Below are positions 1-6,609 of a DNA stretch of 7,462 bases, one piece after another. This DNA is from an uncultured Eubacteriales bacterium (GTDB taxonomy: Bacteria; Bacillota; Clostridia; Oscillospirales; Ruminococcaceae). The position numbers and the translations under genes are program-made. Below the pieces are notes generated by a model. It did no database searches. It was not told where the DNA came from and saw nothing but the letters and a program-made list of their open reading frames with translations. The DNA is taken from positions 1 to 7,462 of the forward strand of contig CAUHFD010000150.1 in NCBI GenBank assembly GCA_959605275.1. Reading direction: 5' to 3'. Position 1 is the stretch's first letter. The number at the start of each line of letters is the position of its first letter.

Positions 1-831
1 ATTTCCTGCCTGCCGACGATCATGGTCAATTCGTTTCAGGTAAAGAGAAGATATTATGACAATGAAAGCATGTTTATGCATCCGTTAAACATGGAAGAGA
101 GCGCAGCGGAAAGTATTTTGTCCACTTTGCGTCCTGATCGCGGATATACGCCTGAGGAGGCACGTCTGCTTGACATGTGCCTGATGCTTCATGCGGAGCA
201 TGGCGGCGGTAACAATTCCACTTTTGCCTGCCGGGTTCTGACTTCCTCAGGAACTGATGCTTATTCTGCTTATTCGGCTGCAATCGGATCTTTGAAAGGT
301 CCGCGGCATGGCGGAGCCAACATTAAGGTAATGGAAATGTTGGAGTACATTGAGAAGGGTGTACATAACTGGGAAGATGATGACGAGGTTGCTGCATTTC
401 TTCGTAAAATAATGGATAAACAGGCAGGTGATAGATCCGGTTTGATTTACGGGATCGGTCACGCGGTTTATACTTTGTCAGATCCGCGGGCTGTTATTTT
501 AAAGAGAAATGCCATGAAATTGGCGCATGATACCGAATATGAACGGGAATTTAAACTGCTTGAGGCGGTAGAACGCCTGGCACCGATCGTTTACGCAGAG
601 AAGAAAAATGACAGCAAGGTGCTCTGTGCAAACGTTGACCTTTATTCCGGCTTGGTATATAAGATGTTGGGCTTGCCGCAAGAGTTGTTTACGCCGTTGT
701 TTGCCGTATCTCGTATGGCAGGCTGGTCGGCACATCGGATGGAAGAAATCATTAATGGAAAACGGATTATCCGTCCCGCCTATAAAGCAGTTGCAAAACA
801 GCATGAATATCTGCCGATTGATCAGAGATAA
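1..831 (+). CDS. gltA: Citrate synthase, C-terminal part (5' end outside window)
   Basis: Condenses acetyl-CoA with oxaloacetate to citrate in the cytoplasm, the entry step of the oxidative TCA branch that feeds 2-oxoglutarate and glutamate synthesis. The frame is open from base 1, so the ATG at 22 is an internal Met. About 276 residues are visible, against a usual total of roughly 430-460. Seen in order: the HAEHGGGNNSTF segment (from about nt 187), GPRHGGAN with the catalytic His codon at 307-309, GIGHAVYTLSDPRA with the second active-site His at 460-462, and NVDLYSGLVY with the catalytic Asp at 637-639. WSAHRMEE near the C-terminus supplies an active-site Arg. These correspond to His264, His305 and Asp362 of the E. 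coli enzyme. All visible catalytic residues are present, so the enzyme looks active. A 2-methylcitrate synthase of the same fold cannot be excluded from this part. The gene is followed by its own terminator. Confidence 0.95.
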   Translation: MSCLPTIMVNSFQVKRRYYDNESMFMHPLNMEESAAESILSTLRPDRGYTPEEARLLDMCLMLHAEHGGGNNSTFACRVLTSSGTDAYSAYSAAIGSLKGPRHGGANIKVMEMLEYIEKGVHNWEDDDEVAAFLRKIMDKQAGDRSGLIYGIGHAVYTLSDPRAVILKRNAMKLAHDTEYEREFKLLEAVERLAPIVYAEKKNDSKVLCANVDLYSGLVYKMLGLPQELFTPLFAVSRMAGWSAHRMEEIINGKRIIRPAYKAVAKQHEYLPIDQR

Positions 832-889
832 GCGAATTCGTTTTGCTGTTTGAGCATATAAAAAGGCAAAGACGAGAAAGAAAGTTAAG

Positions 890-931
890 GTGAGAGAAAT
901 GCACCGCATTTCTCTCACGCGCCGGCTTTTT
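890..931 (+). terminator. Rho-independent terminator after citrate synthase
   Basis: A perfect 13-bp stem (890-902 with 906-918, arm GTGAGAGAAATGC) has a 3-nt loop and lies about 60 bp past the citrate synthase stop. A run of five T occurs at 927-931. The T-run is separated from the stem by the GC-rich block GCGCCGGC (919-926), so this is not the textbook form with U directly after the stem. Placement and stem strength still make termination the likeliest role. Confidence 0.7.
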
Positions 932-1012
932 GTGGTTGGGAAAGACGTGAACGCTGAATGGAATGCGGCACTCCGTTTGTTCGAAACTGCATAAAAGCTC
1001 AGAAAGGCAAGG

Positions 1013-1951
1013 ATGATGAAGATGGATGGTTTGAAAGAAAGAATACAACAATGGTTACAAACGAAATATCTGCTTCCGGTTTCCGCAGTGTCATTGTTGG
1101 CTGTAGTGATTGTCCGTATTATTCAGTTAAATGTTGCCATTGATTACGCGACCGGATTTTTCAGCAAGAATAGTTGGAGTATGCTGCTGCTGGCGGTTAT
1201 TATGATACTGTTCCTCGCATATGCCGTCTGGCAGACTGTACATCGCAAATTTCAAATCTCATTTCCATATCATGAAATGAATTTGAAGCCGGCAGCAATC
1301 GTATGTTTGGTATTGGGCGCAGTTATGATGTTATCCGGCTTTGCACAGATTTTGGGATGGTCCGCAAACACGGGTGACGCTAAAATATTGGAATTGCTTA
1401 CCATGCTTTTTTGTATTGCGGCCGGAGGGGCTTTTTTGTATCATGGATATTTGATGTTTGCCGGCGCAGAGGACAAGCTGCAAAATCATAGTTTGCTGGC
1501 AGTTGCTGTGCTGTGGTCTATTTTAAATTTGATGAGTAATTTTATTCAGCATACCACGATTGCAAGCATCTCTGAATATTTGTTCGACTTTTTGTTTTGT
1601 GCCGCTTCAGTATTATTTTTACTGTATTATGCAAAATTTACGGCTGGGATAGACGGTAAAAAACGGGATTATTCTTTGCTGATTACCGGATTTGCAGCAG
1701 TGCTTTTGGGAGCAGTATCCAGTATTCCGCCGCTCTTTTGCGGAACATTTTGGAAACTCGGAATCAGTCAATATGTTAATCCGGTTTCCATTGTTTTGAC
1801 AGTCTTCATTGGGTATATGATGTTTTTGTTTATCACCGATGCAACGCAGGAAAACAAAGGCAGCGCAGATGCGTCGTCTTGGCGGGATGCTTTGGGATGC
1901 GAATATCAATATGAACCGGTGCGGGTAGGCAATTTGAAATGGTCGCGTTGA
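1013..1951 (+). CDS. Polytopic membrane protein of unknown function (about 8 TM)
   Basis: I do not recognise this 312-residue protein. Hydrophobic stretches wide enough to cross the membrane lie at about residues 19-39, 55-75, 92-115, 125-149, 160-180, 186-209, 219-243 and 255-276. A basic, amphipathic N-terminus (KERIQQWLQTK) and a hydrophilic C-terminal tail of about 35 residues flank them. With eight spans both ends would face the same side, probably the cytoplasm. There is no signal peptide, ATP-binding motif or obvious transporter signature. AGAAAGG at 1001-1007 is a fair Shine-Dalgarno site for ATG 1013 or the adjacent ATG 1016; ATG 1022 is a third possible start. The gene has terminators on both sides (890-931 upstream, the T-box attenuator downstream), and the Phe operon promoter begins 8 bp after its stop, so it is probably monocistronic. 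I found no convincing promoter in 932-1000. Confidence 0.85.
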   Translation: MMKMDGLKERIQQWLQTKYLLPVSAVSLLAVVIVRIIQLNVAIDYATGFFSKNSWSMLLLAVIMILFLAYAVWQTVHRKFQISFPYHEMNLKPAAIVCLVLGAVMMLSGFAQILGWSANTGDAKILELLTMLFCIAAGGAFLYHGYLMFAGAEDKLQNHSLLAVAVLWSILNLMSNFIQHTTIASISEYLFDFLFCAASVLFLLYYAKFTAGIDGKKRDYSLLITGFAAVLLGAVSSIPPLFCGTFWKLGISQYVNPVSIVLTVFIGYMMFLFITDATQENKGSADASSWRDALGCEYQYEPVRVGNLKWSR

Positions 1952-1958
1952 ATAGCGC

Positions 1959-1987
1959 TTGACAAATTTAATATTCAATGTTAAAAT
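1959..1987 (+). promoter_or_regulatory. Sigma-A-type promoter of the pheST operon
   Basis: TTGACA (1959-1964, perfect -35) and TAAAAT (1982-1987, 5/6 match to the -10) are separated by exactly 17 bp of AT-rich DNA. The predicted transcript start is near 1994, a few bases before the T-box leader. It begins 8 bp after the upstream membrane-protein stop codon. Confidence 0.88.
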
Positions 1988-1993
1988 GAAAAA

Positions 1994-2247
1994 AATATAA
2001 CAAGACGATGAAGACGTGTCAGTAGCAAGTTCATGTTTTCTCCCAGAAAGAGACTGCCATCGGCTGGAAGCATTCTCAGAAACGGATTTGTGAATTTCAG
2101 CGTTGGAGTTTTTCGCGAAAAGCAGTTTGCAGTAAGCGAAATGTGGCTGTCGCATTAAGACGGAACAAAGTGCGGAATGACAAATTCCGAATTTGGGTGG
2201 TACCGCGAGTAACCTCGTCCCTTTACGGACGAGGTATTTTTATTTTT
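1994..2247 (+). promoter_or_regulatory. T-box riboswitch leader, tRNA-Phe specific (UUC specifier)
   Basis: Senses uncharged tRNA-Phe and lets transcription continue into pheS-pheT. Stem I: the basal helix GACG (2013-2016) pairs with CGTT (2101-2104). The S-turn bases AGTA (2021-2024) face GAA (2092-2094). Above them GCAAGTTC (2025-2032) pairs with GGATTTGT (2084-2091), with some G-U pairs. The apical motif GGCTGGAAG is at 2062-2070. The specifier codon TTC at 2096-2098 follows GAA and is followed by A2099, the usual position. A stem III candidate is TAAGCGA (2133-2139) with TCGC-A-TTA (2150-2157), and a further hairpin CGGAAT/ATTCCG lies at 2173-2189. The T-box core TGGTACCGCG is at 2198-2207; its UGGU (2198-2201) complements the ACCA end expected for tRNA-Phe. 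GGG 2195-2197 can pair with CCC 2219-2221 to form the antiterminator, which excludes the terminator at 2212-2235. Specifier, discriminator match and downstream genes all agree on phenylalanine. Confidence 0.96.
2212..2247 (+). terminator. T-box attenuator (intrinsic terminator)
   Basis: ACCTCGTCC (2212-2220) pairs with GGACGAGGT (2227-2235) across a 6-nt loop, followed by a U-rich tail at 2237-2247. The left arm overlaps the bases needed for the antiterminator, so the two structures are mutually exclusive. Confidence 0.93.
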
Positions 2248-2254
2248 GAGGAGG
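2248..2254 (+). promoter_or_regulatory. pheS ribosome binding site
   Basis: GAGGAGG sits 9 nt before ATG 2264. This settles the pheS start: an in-frame TTG at 2246 lies before and partly inside the Shine-Dalgarno region and cannot be used with it. The site is just outside the attenuator hairpin, so control is expected at transcription rather than by hiding the RBS. Confidence 0.85.
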
Positions 2255-2263
2255 TTTTTGGCA

Positions 2264-3292
2264 ATGCTGGAAAAAACGGCAGAACTGAAACAACAGTTTG
2301 AAGAAAAGATAAACAAAATAAAGTCCTCCATTGAGGCAGAACAGCTGAAAGTAGAGTTTTTGGGAAAGAAAGGGCATGTATCCGGTTTGATGGCTGCACT
2401 CAAAAATGCAACCGGAGAACAGAAAAAAGAGGCAGGCAAGCTGATTAATGAGTTGAAGCAGTATGTGGAGGCAAAGGTTCAGGAGCGTACTCTTCAAATT
2501 CAGCGAGAGGAAGAGGAGGCTTTGATCGAAAGCCAGGAATCTTATGACGACTCTTTGCCCGGCAATACAGTATATGGATCTTACCATCCGATTACGCTGA
2601 TTCAGCGTGAAGTGGAAAGTATTTTTGAGAGCATGGGCTTTACGATTGAAAATTATGATGAGATCGTTGACGACTATCATTGCTTTGAGGCACTGAATAT
2701 TCCGAAGCATCATCCGGCGCGGGATATGCAGGATACCTATTATCTGAGCAGCGGTCAGTTGCTGAAAACCCATACATCTGCTGCCCAAAATGCGATTATG
2801 CGTAAATACGGCGCGCCGCTTCGCGCGGTGTTTCCAGGCAGATGTTTCCGGAATGAATCAACCGATGCTTGTCATGAAAATACCTTTTTCCAGATGGAGG
2901 GCATCATGATTGACGAAGATATTTCGATCTCCAACTTGATTTATTTTATGAAGACGATGCTGTCTGAGGTTTTCGGACAGGAGGTTACCGTACGGCTGCG
3001 TCCCGGCTTTTTCCCCTTTGTAGAGCCCGGGTTTGAGTTGGATATTCAGTGCTTGATCTGCGGCGGTGAGGGGTGTCCGTCCTGTAAAAATTCGGGGTGG
3101 TTGGAGCTTTGCCCCTGCGGTATGATTCATCCGAACGTGTTGGAATACGGCGGAATTGATTCTGAAAAGTATACCGGATTTGCCTTTGGACTCGGGTTAA
3201 CAAGATTGGCAATGATGCGGTATGGCGTGAAAGATATCCGGATGTTTAACAGCGGAAATCTGAAATCTCTTTCACAGTTTGTTGATAAATAA
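2264..3292 (+). CDS. pheS: Phenylalanine--tRNA ligase alpha subunit
   Basis: The 342-residue catalytic subunit of the (alpha-beta)2 class II synthetase, which charges tRNA-Phe with phenylalanine using ATP in the cytoplasm. The start is ATG 2264, set by GAGGAGG. Residues 1-90 form the N-terminal helical coiled-coil arm that contacts tRNA, rich in Glu, Lys and Gln. The catalytic core follows: SYHPIT (106-111), KTHTSAAQN (168-176), motif 2 FPGRCFRNE (190-198) followed by FFQMEG (208-213), and motif 3 GFAFGLGLTRLAMMRYG (305-321) with Arg314. A CxxC-x4-CxxC insert (Cys263, 266, 271, 274) matches the zinc-knuckle-like insert of Firmicute PheS. Two more cysteines follow at 283 and 285 (LCPCGMIHP). 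Length is normal for the bacterial family and no key motif is missing. It is the first gene of the operon, with pheT 50 bp downstream, and expression is set by the T-box leader. Confidence 0.97.
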   Translation: MLEKTAELKQQFEEKINKIKSSIEAEQLKVEFLGKKGHVSGLMAALKNATGEQKKEAGKLINELKQYVEAKVQERTLQIQREEEEALIESQESYDDSLPGNTVYGSYHPITLIQREVESIFESMGFTIENYDEIVDDYHCFEALNIPKHHPARDMQDTYYLSSGQLLKTHTSAAQNAIMRKYGAPLRAVFPGRCFRNESTDACHENTFFQMEGIMIDEDISISNLIYFMKTMLSEVFGQEVTVRLRPGFFPFVEPGFELDIQCLICGGEGCPSCKNSGWLELCPCGMIHPNVLEYGGIDSEKYTGFAFGLGLTRLAMMRYGVKDIRMFNSGNLKSLSQFVDK

Positions 3293-3342
3293 CTTTATTT
3301 CAGAGTAAGAGATAAAGTTTTCAGAAAGGAATGGTCATATCA

Positions 3343-5709
3343 ATGTTTGTATCAATGAATTGGATCAAGGAATATGTTGATCTGAGCGGTTGTAATATAG
3401 AGGAACTCATTCATCGTTTTACCCTTTCCACTGCTGAGGTGGAGGATATTATTTACAAGGGCAGAGACATTTCAGGGGTAGTAGTCGGTGAGATTTTATC
3501 GGTGGAAAATCATCCCGATTCCAAAAAGCTGCACTTGTTAAAAGTAGATATCGGCACAAGGATTTGTGATTGTGTTTGCGGTGCGCCGAATGTCGCAGCA
3601 GGACAGAAGGTCGCTTTTGCGACTGCGGGAGGCAGAGTCCCCGGAGGCGAAATCGGAAAATGCAAGATTGCCGGTTATGATTCGGAGGGTATGTGCTGTT
3701 CTGAGAAAGAGCTTGGAATCAGCGACGATCATTCGGGACTGATGACATTGGATTCTTCATTGCCGAATGGTGCGGATTTGAAGTCGCTTTACGAAATAGA
3801 GGATGTCATTTTTGAAGTAGACAATAAATCATTAACCAACCGTCCTGATTTGTGGGGACATTATGGAATTGCCCGCGAATTTGCGGCGCTGACCGGAAAA
3901 TCTTTAAAACCGCTGGATTTGGCGGATATCTGCTACGAGGGTAATGAATCGGTGCGGGTATCGGTAAAGCGGGAAGATTTGGTTTACCGCTATTCCTGCT
4001 TGAAAATGGATAATATCACCAGGACGGTCAGTCCGGTTAACGTCCGGATCAGATTGTATTATTGCGGAATGCGCTCGATTAATCTGCTGGCGGATTTGAC
4101 CAACTATATTATGTTGGAATTGGGACAGCCTACCCATGCGTTTGACGCGCACAAGATTCATCATATAGTGGTGAACACCCCCGACGCTGAAATGGACTTC
4201 ACTACATTAGATGGTGTAGAGCGTAAAATTGAGCCGAATATGCTGATGATTTGGGATGAGAAGCAGCCGGTAGCCATTGCCGGAATCATGGGCGGACTGG
4301 ATTCCGAAATCGTGGACAATACAACCTCGGTTGTATTGGAATCGGCTAATTTTGACGGCGTCAGTGTGCGAAAATCCTCTTCGGCTTTGGGATTGCGTAC
4401 CGATGCAAGTATGCGGTATGAGAAGATTTTGGATCCGGAGCTTACCCTGATTGCAGTCAAACGATTTGTACGGTTGGTACAGCAAATTGATCCGGAAGCA
4501 AAGATTGCCTCTTGCCTGACTGATGTATATGTACAAAAATATCCGGTTATTTCGCTCTCCTTTGACAAGGCTTATGTGGATCGATATACCGGAATTGACA
4601 TCGGAGAAGAACAGATTTGCCAGACTCTGCGTTCGCTGGGATTCGGTGTAACCTATGCTGACGGTAACTTTACAGTAGAGGTGCCGTCGTGGCGTGCAAC
4701 AAAGGATGTTACGATAAAAGCAGACATCATCGAAGAAATTACCCGGATTTACGGTTATGATAACTTTGCGATTTCAACGACACGCAGCAAGCTGCATCCG
4801 GTGAAAAGCACGGTAGCGCGTACCGAGGAAAATGCTTTGAAAGACATCTTAGTGCAGAAATATGGATTGCATGAGGTACATTCTTATATTTGGTGCGATG
4901 GCAAAAAATATAAGCGGCTGGGGATTGAGGTAGAGGATAATGTTCGTATTTTGAATATTGCTACGCCCGAAAACGGAACCATCCGCAATTCGATGCTTCC
5001 GACTTTGCTTTCCTTTGTTTACGATAACCGCAGTTATCGGGATGCATTTGGCATTTTTGAAATCGGGCGTGTTGTGGATGGCTTTGAGGATAACGGCTAT
5101 TGTAAAGAAAAGCGCCGTTTAGGAATCACTTTGTTTGATAAACAGCGTACCGAAAAAGAATTGTATTTTTCGGCAGTGGATATGATCCGTTGTCTGTTTG
5201 CGGAGATTAAGCATAGTGAGGTGACCTTTGAAAAAACAGAGATTGTGCACAAGTGGCAGCATCCTAAGAATACATCACGGATTGTGTGTGCAGGTACGGC
5301 GGTGGGTACACTCTGCACCTTGCATCCGCAGAATGTTGCTAAAATTGATAAGAACGCGGCAATTGTATGTATCGAGTTTGATTTAGAGTCCATGAGCGGA
5401 GTGGCGGTTGCGCCGATTGCTTATGAGGAACCCTCCAAGTTCCCGTCTATTGATATTGACCTTTCACTCAGTGTGAAAAACGGGATTACCTATCATGATA
5501 TTTCAAAGAGTTGGAAAGAATTAAATGCGGCAGAATTAAAAGAGGTTCAGGTTATCGATATTTACGAATCCGGCAGCACAAAAAGCGTCACGGTTCGCTT
5601 GTCATTCTCCTCTGACGAGCGGACATTGGCAATGGAAGAAGTACAGCCGATCGTGGATCAAGTACTGGCTTCCCTAGATCGTATTGGGGTTACACTGCGC
5701 TCTCAGTGA
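3343..5709 (+). CDS. pheT: Phenylalanine--tRNA ligase beta subunit
   Basis: The 788-residue beta subunit that binds tRNA-Phe and edits mischarged Tyr-tRNA-Phe; usual family length is about 795-805. I chose ATG 3343 because the protein then begins MFVSMNWIKEYVD like its relatives. The earlier ATG at 3331 directly abuts the Shine-Dalgarno AGAAAGGA (3323-3330) and so has no spacing, while 3343 is 12 nt away. Domains in order: an N-terminal domain to about residue 39; an OB-fold tRNA-binding domain about 40-148; the linker NRPDLWGHYGIAREFAALTG (166-185); the B3/4 editing domain about 210-385 with GMRSINLLADLTNYIM and LGQPTHAFD; the B5 domain about 400-475, ending IIEEITRIYGYDN; a catalytic-like core about 490-690; and the C-terminal FDX-ACB anticodon-binding domain about 696-787 (PSKFPSIDIDLSLSV, then RLSFSSDERTL). 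No frameshift or missing domain was seen. It is co-transcribed with pheS and ends at the terminator 5739-5788. Confidence 0.97.
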   Translation: MFVSMNWIKEYVDLSGCNIEELIHRFTLSTAEVEDIIYKGRDISGVVVGEILSVENHPDSKKLHLLKVDIGTRICDCVCGAPNVAAGQKVAFATAGGRVPGGEIGKCKIAGYDSEGMCCSEKELGISDDHSGLMTLDSSLPNGADLKSLYEIEDVIFEVDNKSLTNRPDLWGHYGIAREFAALTGKSLKPLDLADICYEGNESVRVSVKREDLVYRYSCLKMDNITRTVSPVNVRIRLYYCGMRSINLLADLTNYIMLELGQPTHAFDAHKIHHIVVNTPDAEMDFTTLDGVERKIEPNMLMIWDEKQPVAIAGIMGGLDSEIVDNTTSVVLESANFDGVSVRKSSSALGLRTDASMRYEKILDPELTLIAVKRFVRLVQQIDPEAKIASCLTDVYVQKYPVISLSFDKAYVDRYTGIDIGEEQICQTLRSLGFGVTYADGNFTVEVPSWRATKDVTIKADIIEEITRIYGYDNFAISTTRSKLHPVKSTVARTEENALKDILVQKYGLHEVHSYIWCDGKKYKRLGIEVEDNVRILNIATPENGTIRNSMLPTLLSFVYDNRSYRDAFGIFEIGRVVDGFEDNGYCKEKRRLGITLFDKQRTEKELYFSAVDMIRCLFAEIKHSEVTFEKTEIVHKWQHPKNTSRIVCAGTAVGTLCTLHPQNVAKIDKNAAIVCIEFDLESMSGVAVAPIAYEEPSKFPSIDIDLSLSVKNGITYHDISKSWKELNAAELKEVQVIDIYESGSTKSVTVRLSFSSDERTLAMEEVQPIVDQVLASLDRIGVTLRSQ

Positions 5710-5738
5710 TATTCAGATAAAGCAAATCATTTATTTTT

Positions 5739-5788
5739 AAAAGCAGAGGCTTTCTCACAAAATAAAAGTGAGAAAGCCTCTGCTTTTT
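5739..5788 (+). terminator. Terminator of pheST, shared with convergent genes
   Basis: A perfect 20-bp stem (5739-5758 with 5768-5787) has a 9-nt A-rich loop. On the + strand the stem ends in a run of five T (5784-5788). On the minus strand the arm ends in four T followed by an A-run, a weaker but possible terminator for the genes at 5809-6609. It lies about 30 bp after the pheT stop and about 20 bp after the end of the opposing gene. Confidence 0.92.
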
Positions 5789-5808
5789 GGCGTTCACCGG
5801 CAGGAACA

Positions 5809-6210
5809 TCAGTCCTCTAATTGTGTATCATCTTCCAGCAATAGGGTAAAACGTATTATGGCAGCTGCCAGCACCAATTCATTTGACAGATGGTTGAGCT
5901 TGTTTTTTCTGCACTGTTTTGGGTCATCCTGCGGCTGTTCTAAAATGTTGCCTGTCAGGTTTGTAAAATACAGTAAGGCAGAAATAATCATAATACTGGA
6001 AATCATTCGAATAGGCAATACCTTTGGTAGGCAATCACACTCTTCTCCGTCTTTCACGGTGCAGATAAGCTGTTGTTTTTGAAGGTCAGTTGTGTAATAA
6101 GATAGAATGGTTGCTGCAATGATAAGAATAATATTGGCTTTTGACTGGTCAATGATATTGACCTGCTCCTGTATTTCAACCGGCAAACTATTGAAAGCAG
6201 TCTCGTCCAT
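5809..6210 (-). CDS. Small conserved-looking membrane protein, unknown function
   Basis: 133 residues, function not recognised. The ATG at 6210-6208 is preferred: AAGGGA lies 12 nt upstream, whereas the longer in-frame reading would begin with a TTG (6231-6229) that overlaps this Shine-Dalgarno. The N-terminus is a soluble acidic stretch (LPVEIQEQVNIIDQ). Hydrophobic segments follow at about residues 25-40, 68-85 and 110-126, suggesting two or three membrane spans. Between the first two lies a cysteine-bearing loop (Cys50, Cys58, Cys60; motif GEECDC). The loop before the last segment is polar with Cys100, and the C-terminus is acidic (LLLEDDTQLED). Composition and clear hydrophobic periodicity argue for a real gene, and no competing + strand frame looks like protein. 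It is downstream of, and probably co-transcribed with, the 93-aa gene 117 bp away, and convergent with pheT. Confidence 0.78.
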   Translation of the reverse strand: MDETAFNSLPVEIQEQVNIIDQSKANIILIIAATILSYYTTDLQKQQLICTVKDGEECDCLPKVLPIRMISSIMIISALLYFTNLTGNILEQPQDDPKQCRKNKLNHLSNELVLAAAIIRFTLLLEDDTQLED

Positions 6211-6264
6211 GGCTCTGTTTATTCCCTTCAAACCGATTACTGTTTTGTATTTGAGGTTTCAGCC

Positions 6265-6286
6265 GATACCATTCATATACGGTATC
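6265..6286. repeat. Dyad GATACC-N10-GGTATC between the two small genes
   Basis: Six-base inverted arms separated by 10 bp lie 55-76 bp upstream of the 133-aa gene start, inside the 97-bp gap between the two minus-strand coding regions. The 22-bp span is typical of operator half-sites, but six-base arms can arise by chance and no clear promoter overlaps it. Confidence 0.25.
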
Positions 6287-6327
6287 ATTCATTTTATGCC
6301 GCGGTTTTCAAAATAGTGCCTCAGCAG

Positions 6328-6609
6328 TTATCGGATCAGCAAACTGGCGGCAGTTGCTCCGATGGCGATGCCGGCGCTTAGTTTTATTAAGGTGGGAATG
6401 ATTTTTCTCGTCTTCAGTTTTTTCAGCGCTTGCGGCGGGTTGCAGTCCGGACTCATGTCCTTTATATATTTTTTTCCCTGATGGATGAGAAAATCGTTGT
6501 CATATTCTCGCTTTTCGGGATCCACAAAAAGAATTGCTTTTTGAATGTACAAGTTGCCGGTATCGGTGATTTCGATAATTTGCTTGTTAACGCCTTTTAA
6601 CATAATCAT
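6328..6609 (-). CDS. Small C-terminally anchored protein, unknown function
   Basis: 93 residues. Function is not recognised, though the N-terminal pattern MLKGVNKQIIEITDTGNLY followed by KAILFVDPEKRE looks like a conserved small Clostridia family (recollection, not verified). The N-terminal 65 residues are soluble. After a basic stretch (KKLKTRK) comes one hydrophobic segment (IIPTLIKLSAGIAIGATAASLLI, about 70-92), so it is probably tail-anchored with the soluble part in the cytoplasm. Two starts are possible: ATG 6609 or ATG 6603, the latter giving MLKGVNK. Neither has a recognisable Shine-Dalgarno in the preceding 20 bases, which is odd beside the strong sites elsewhere in the window. It is the first gene of a likely two-gene minus-strand operon. 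Confidence 0.75.
   Translation of the reverse strand: MIMLKGVNKQIIEITDTGNLYIQKAILFVDPEKREYDNDFLIHQGKKYIKDMSPDCNPPQALKKLKTRKIIPTLIKLSAGIAIGATAASLLIR

Noticed and set aside
499..1051. Minus-strand frames opposite citrate synthase and the leader of the membrane protein
   Set aside because: They are shadows of the + strand genes, with Cys/Arg/Phe-heavy composition and no ribosome sites.
3291..3319. Terminator between pheS and pheT
   Set aside because: AACTTTAT (3291-3298) can pair with ATAAAGTT (3312-3319), but the stem is 8 bp, nearly all A/T, with a 13-nt loop and no T-run, too weak to terminate.
3331..3342. pheT start at ATG 3331
   Set aside because: The codon directly touches the Shine-Dalgarno AGAAAGGA; ATG 3343 has workable spacing and gives the usual PheT N-terminus.
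890..5787. Relationship between the two GTGAGA-containing terminator hairpins (890-918 and 5739-5787)
   Set aside because: The shared GTGAGA/TCTCAC sits at the base of one stem and near the loop of the other, so the similarity looks coincidental rather than a dispersed repeat.
5768..6082. + strand frame of 104 codons over the 133-aa gene
   Set aside because: It starts inside the pheT terminator and is antisense to the better-supported minus-strand gene.
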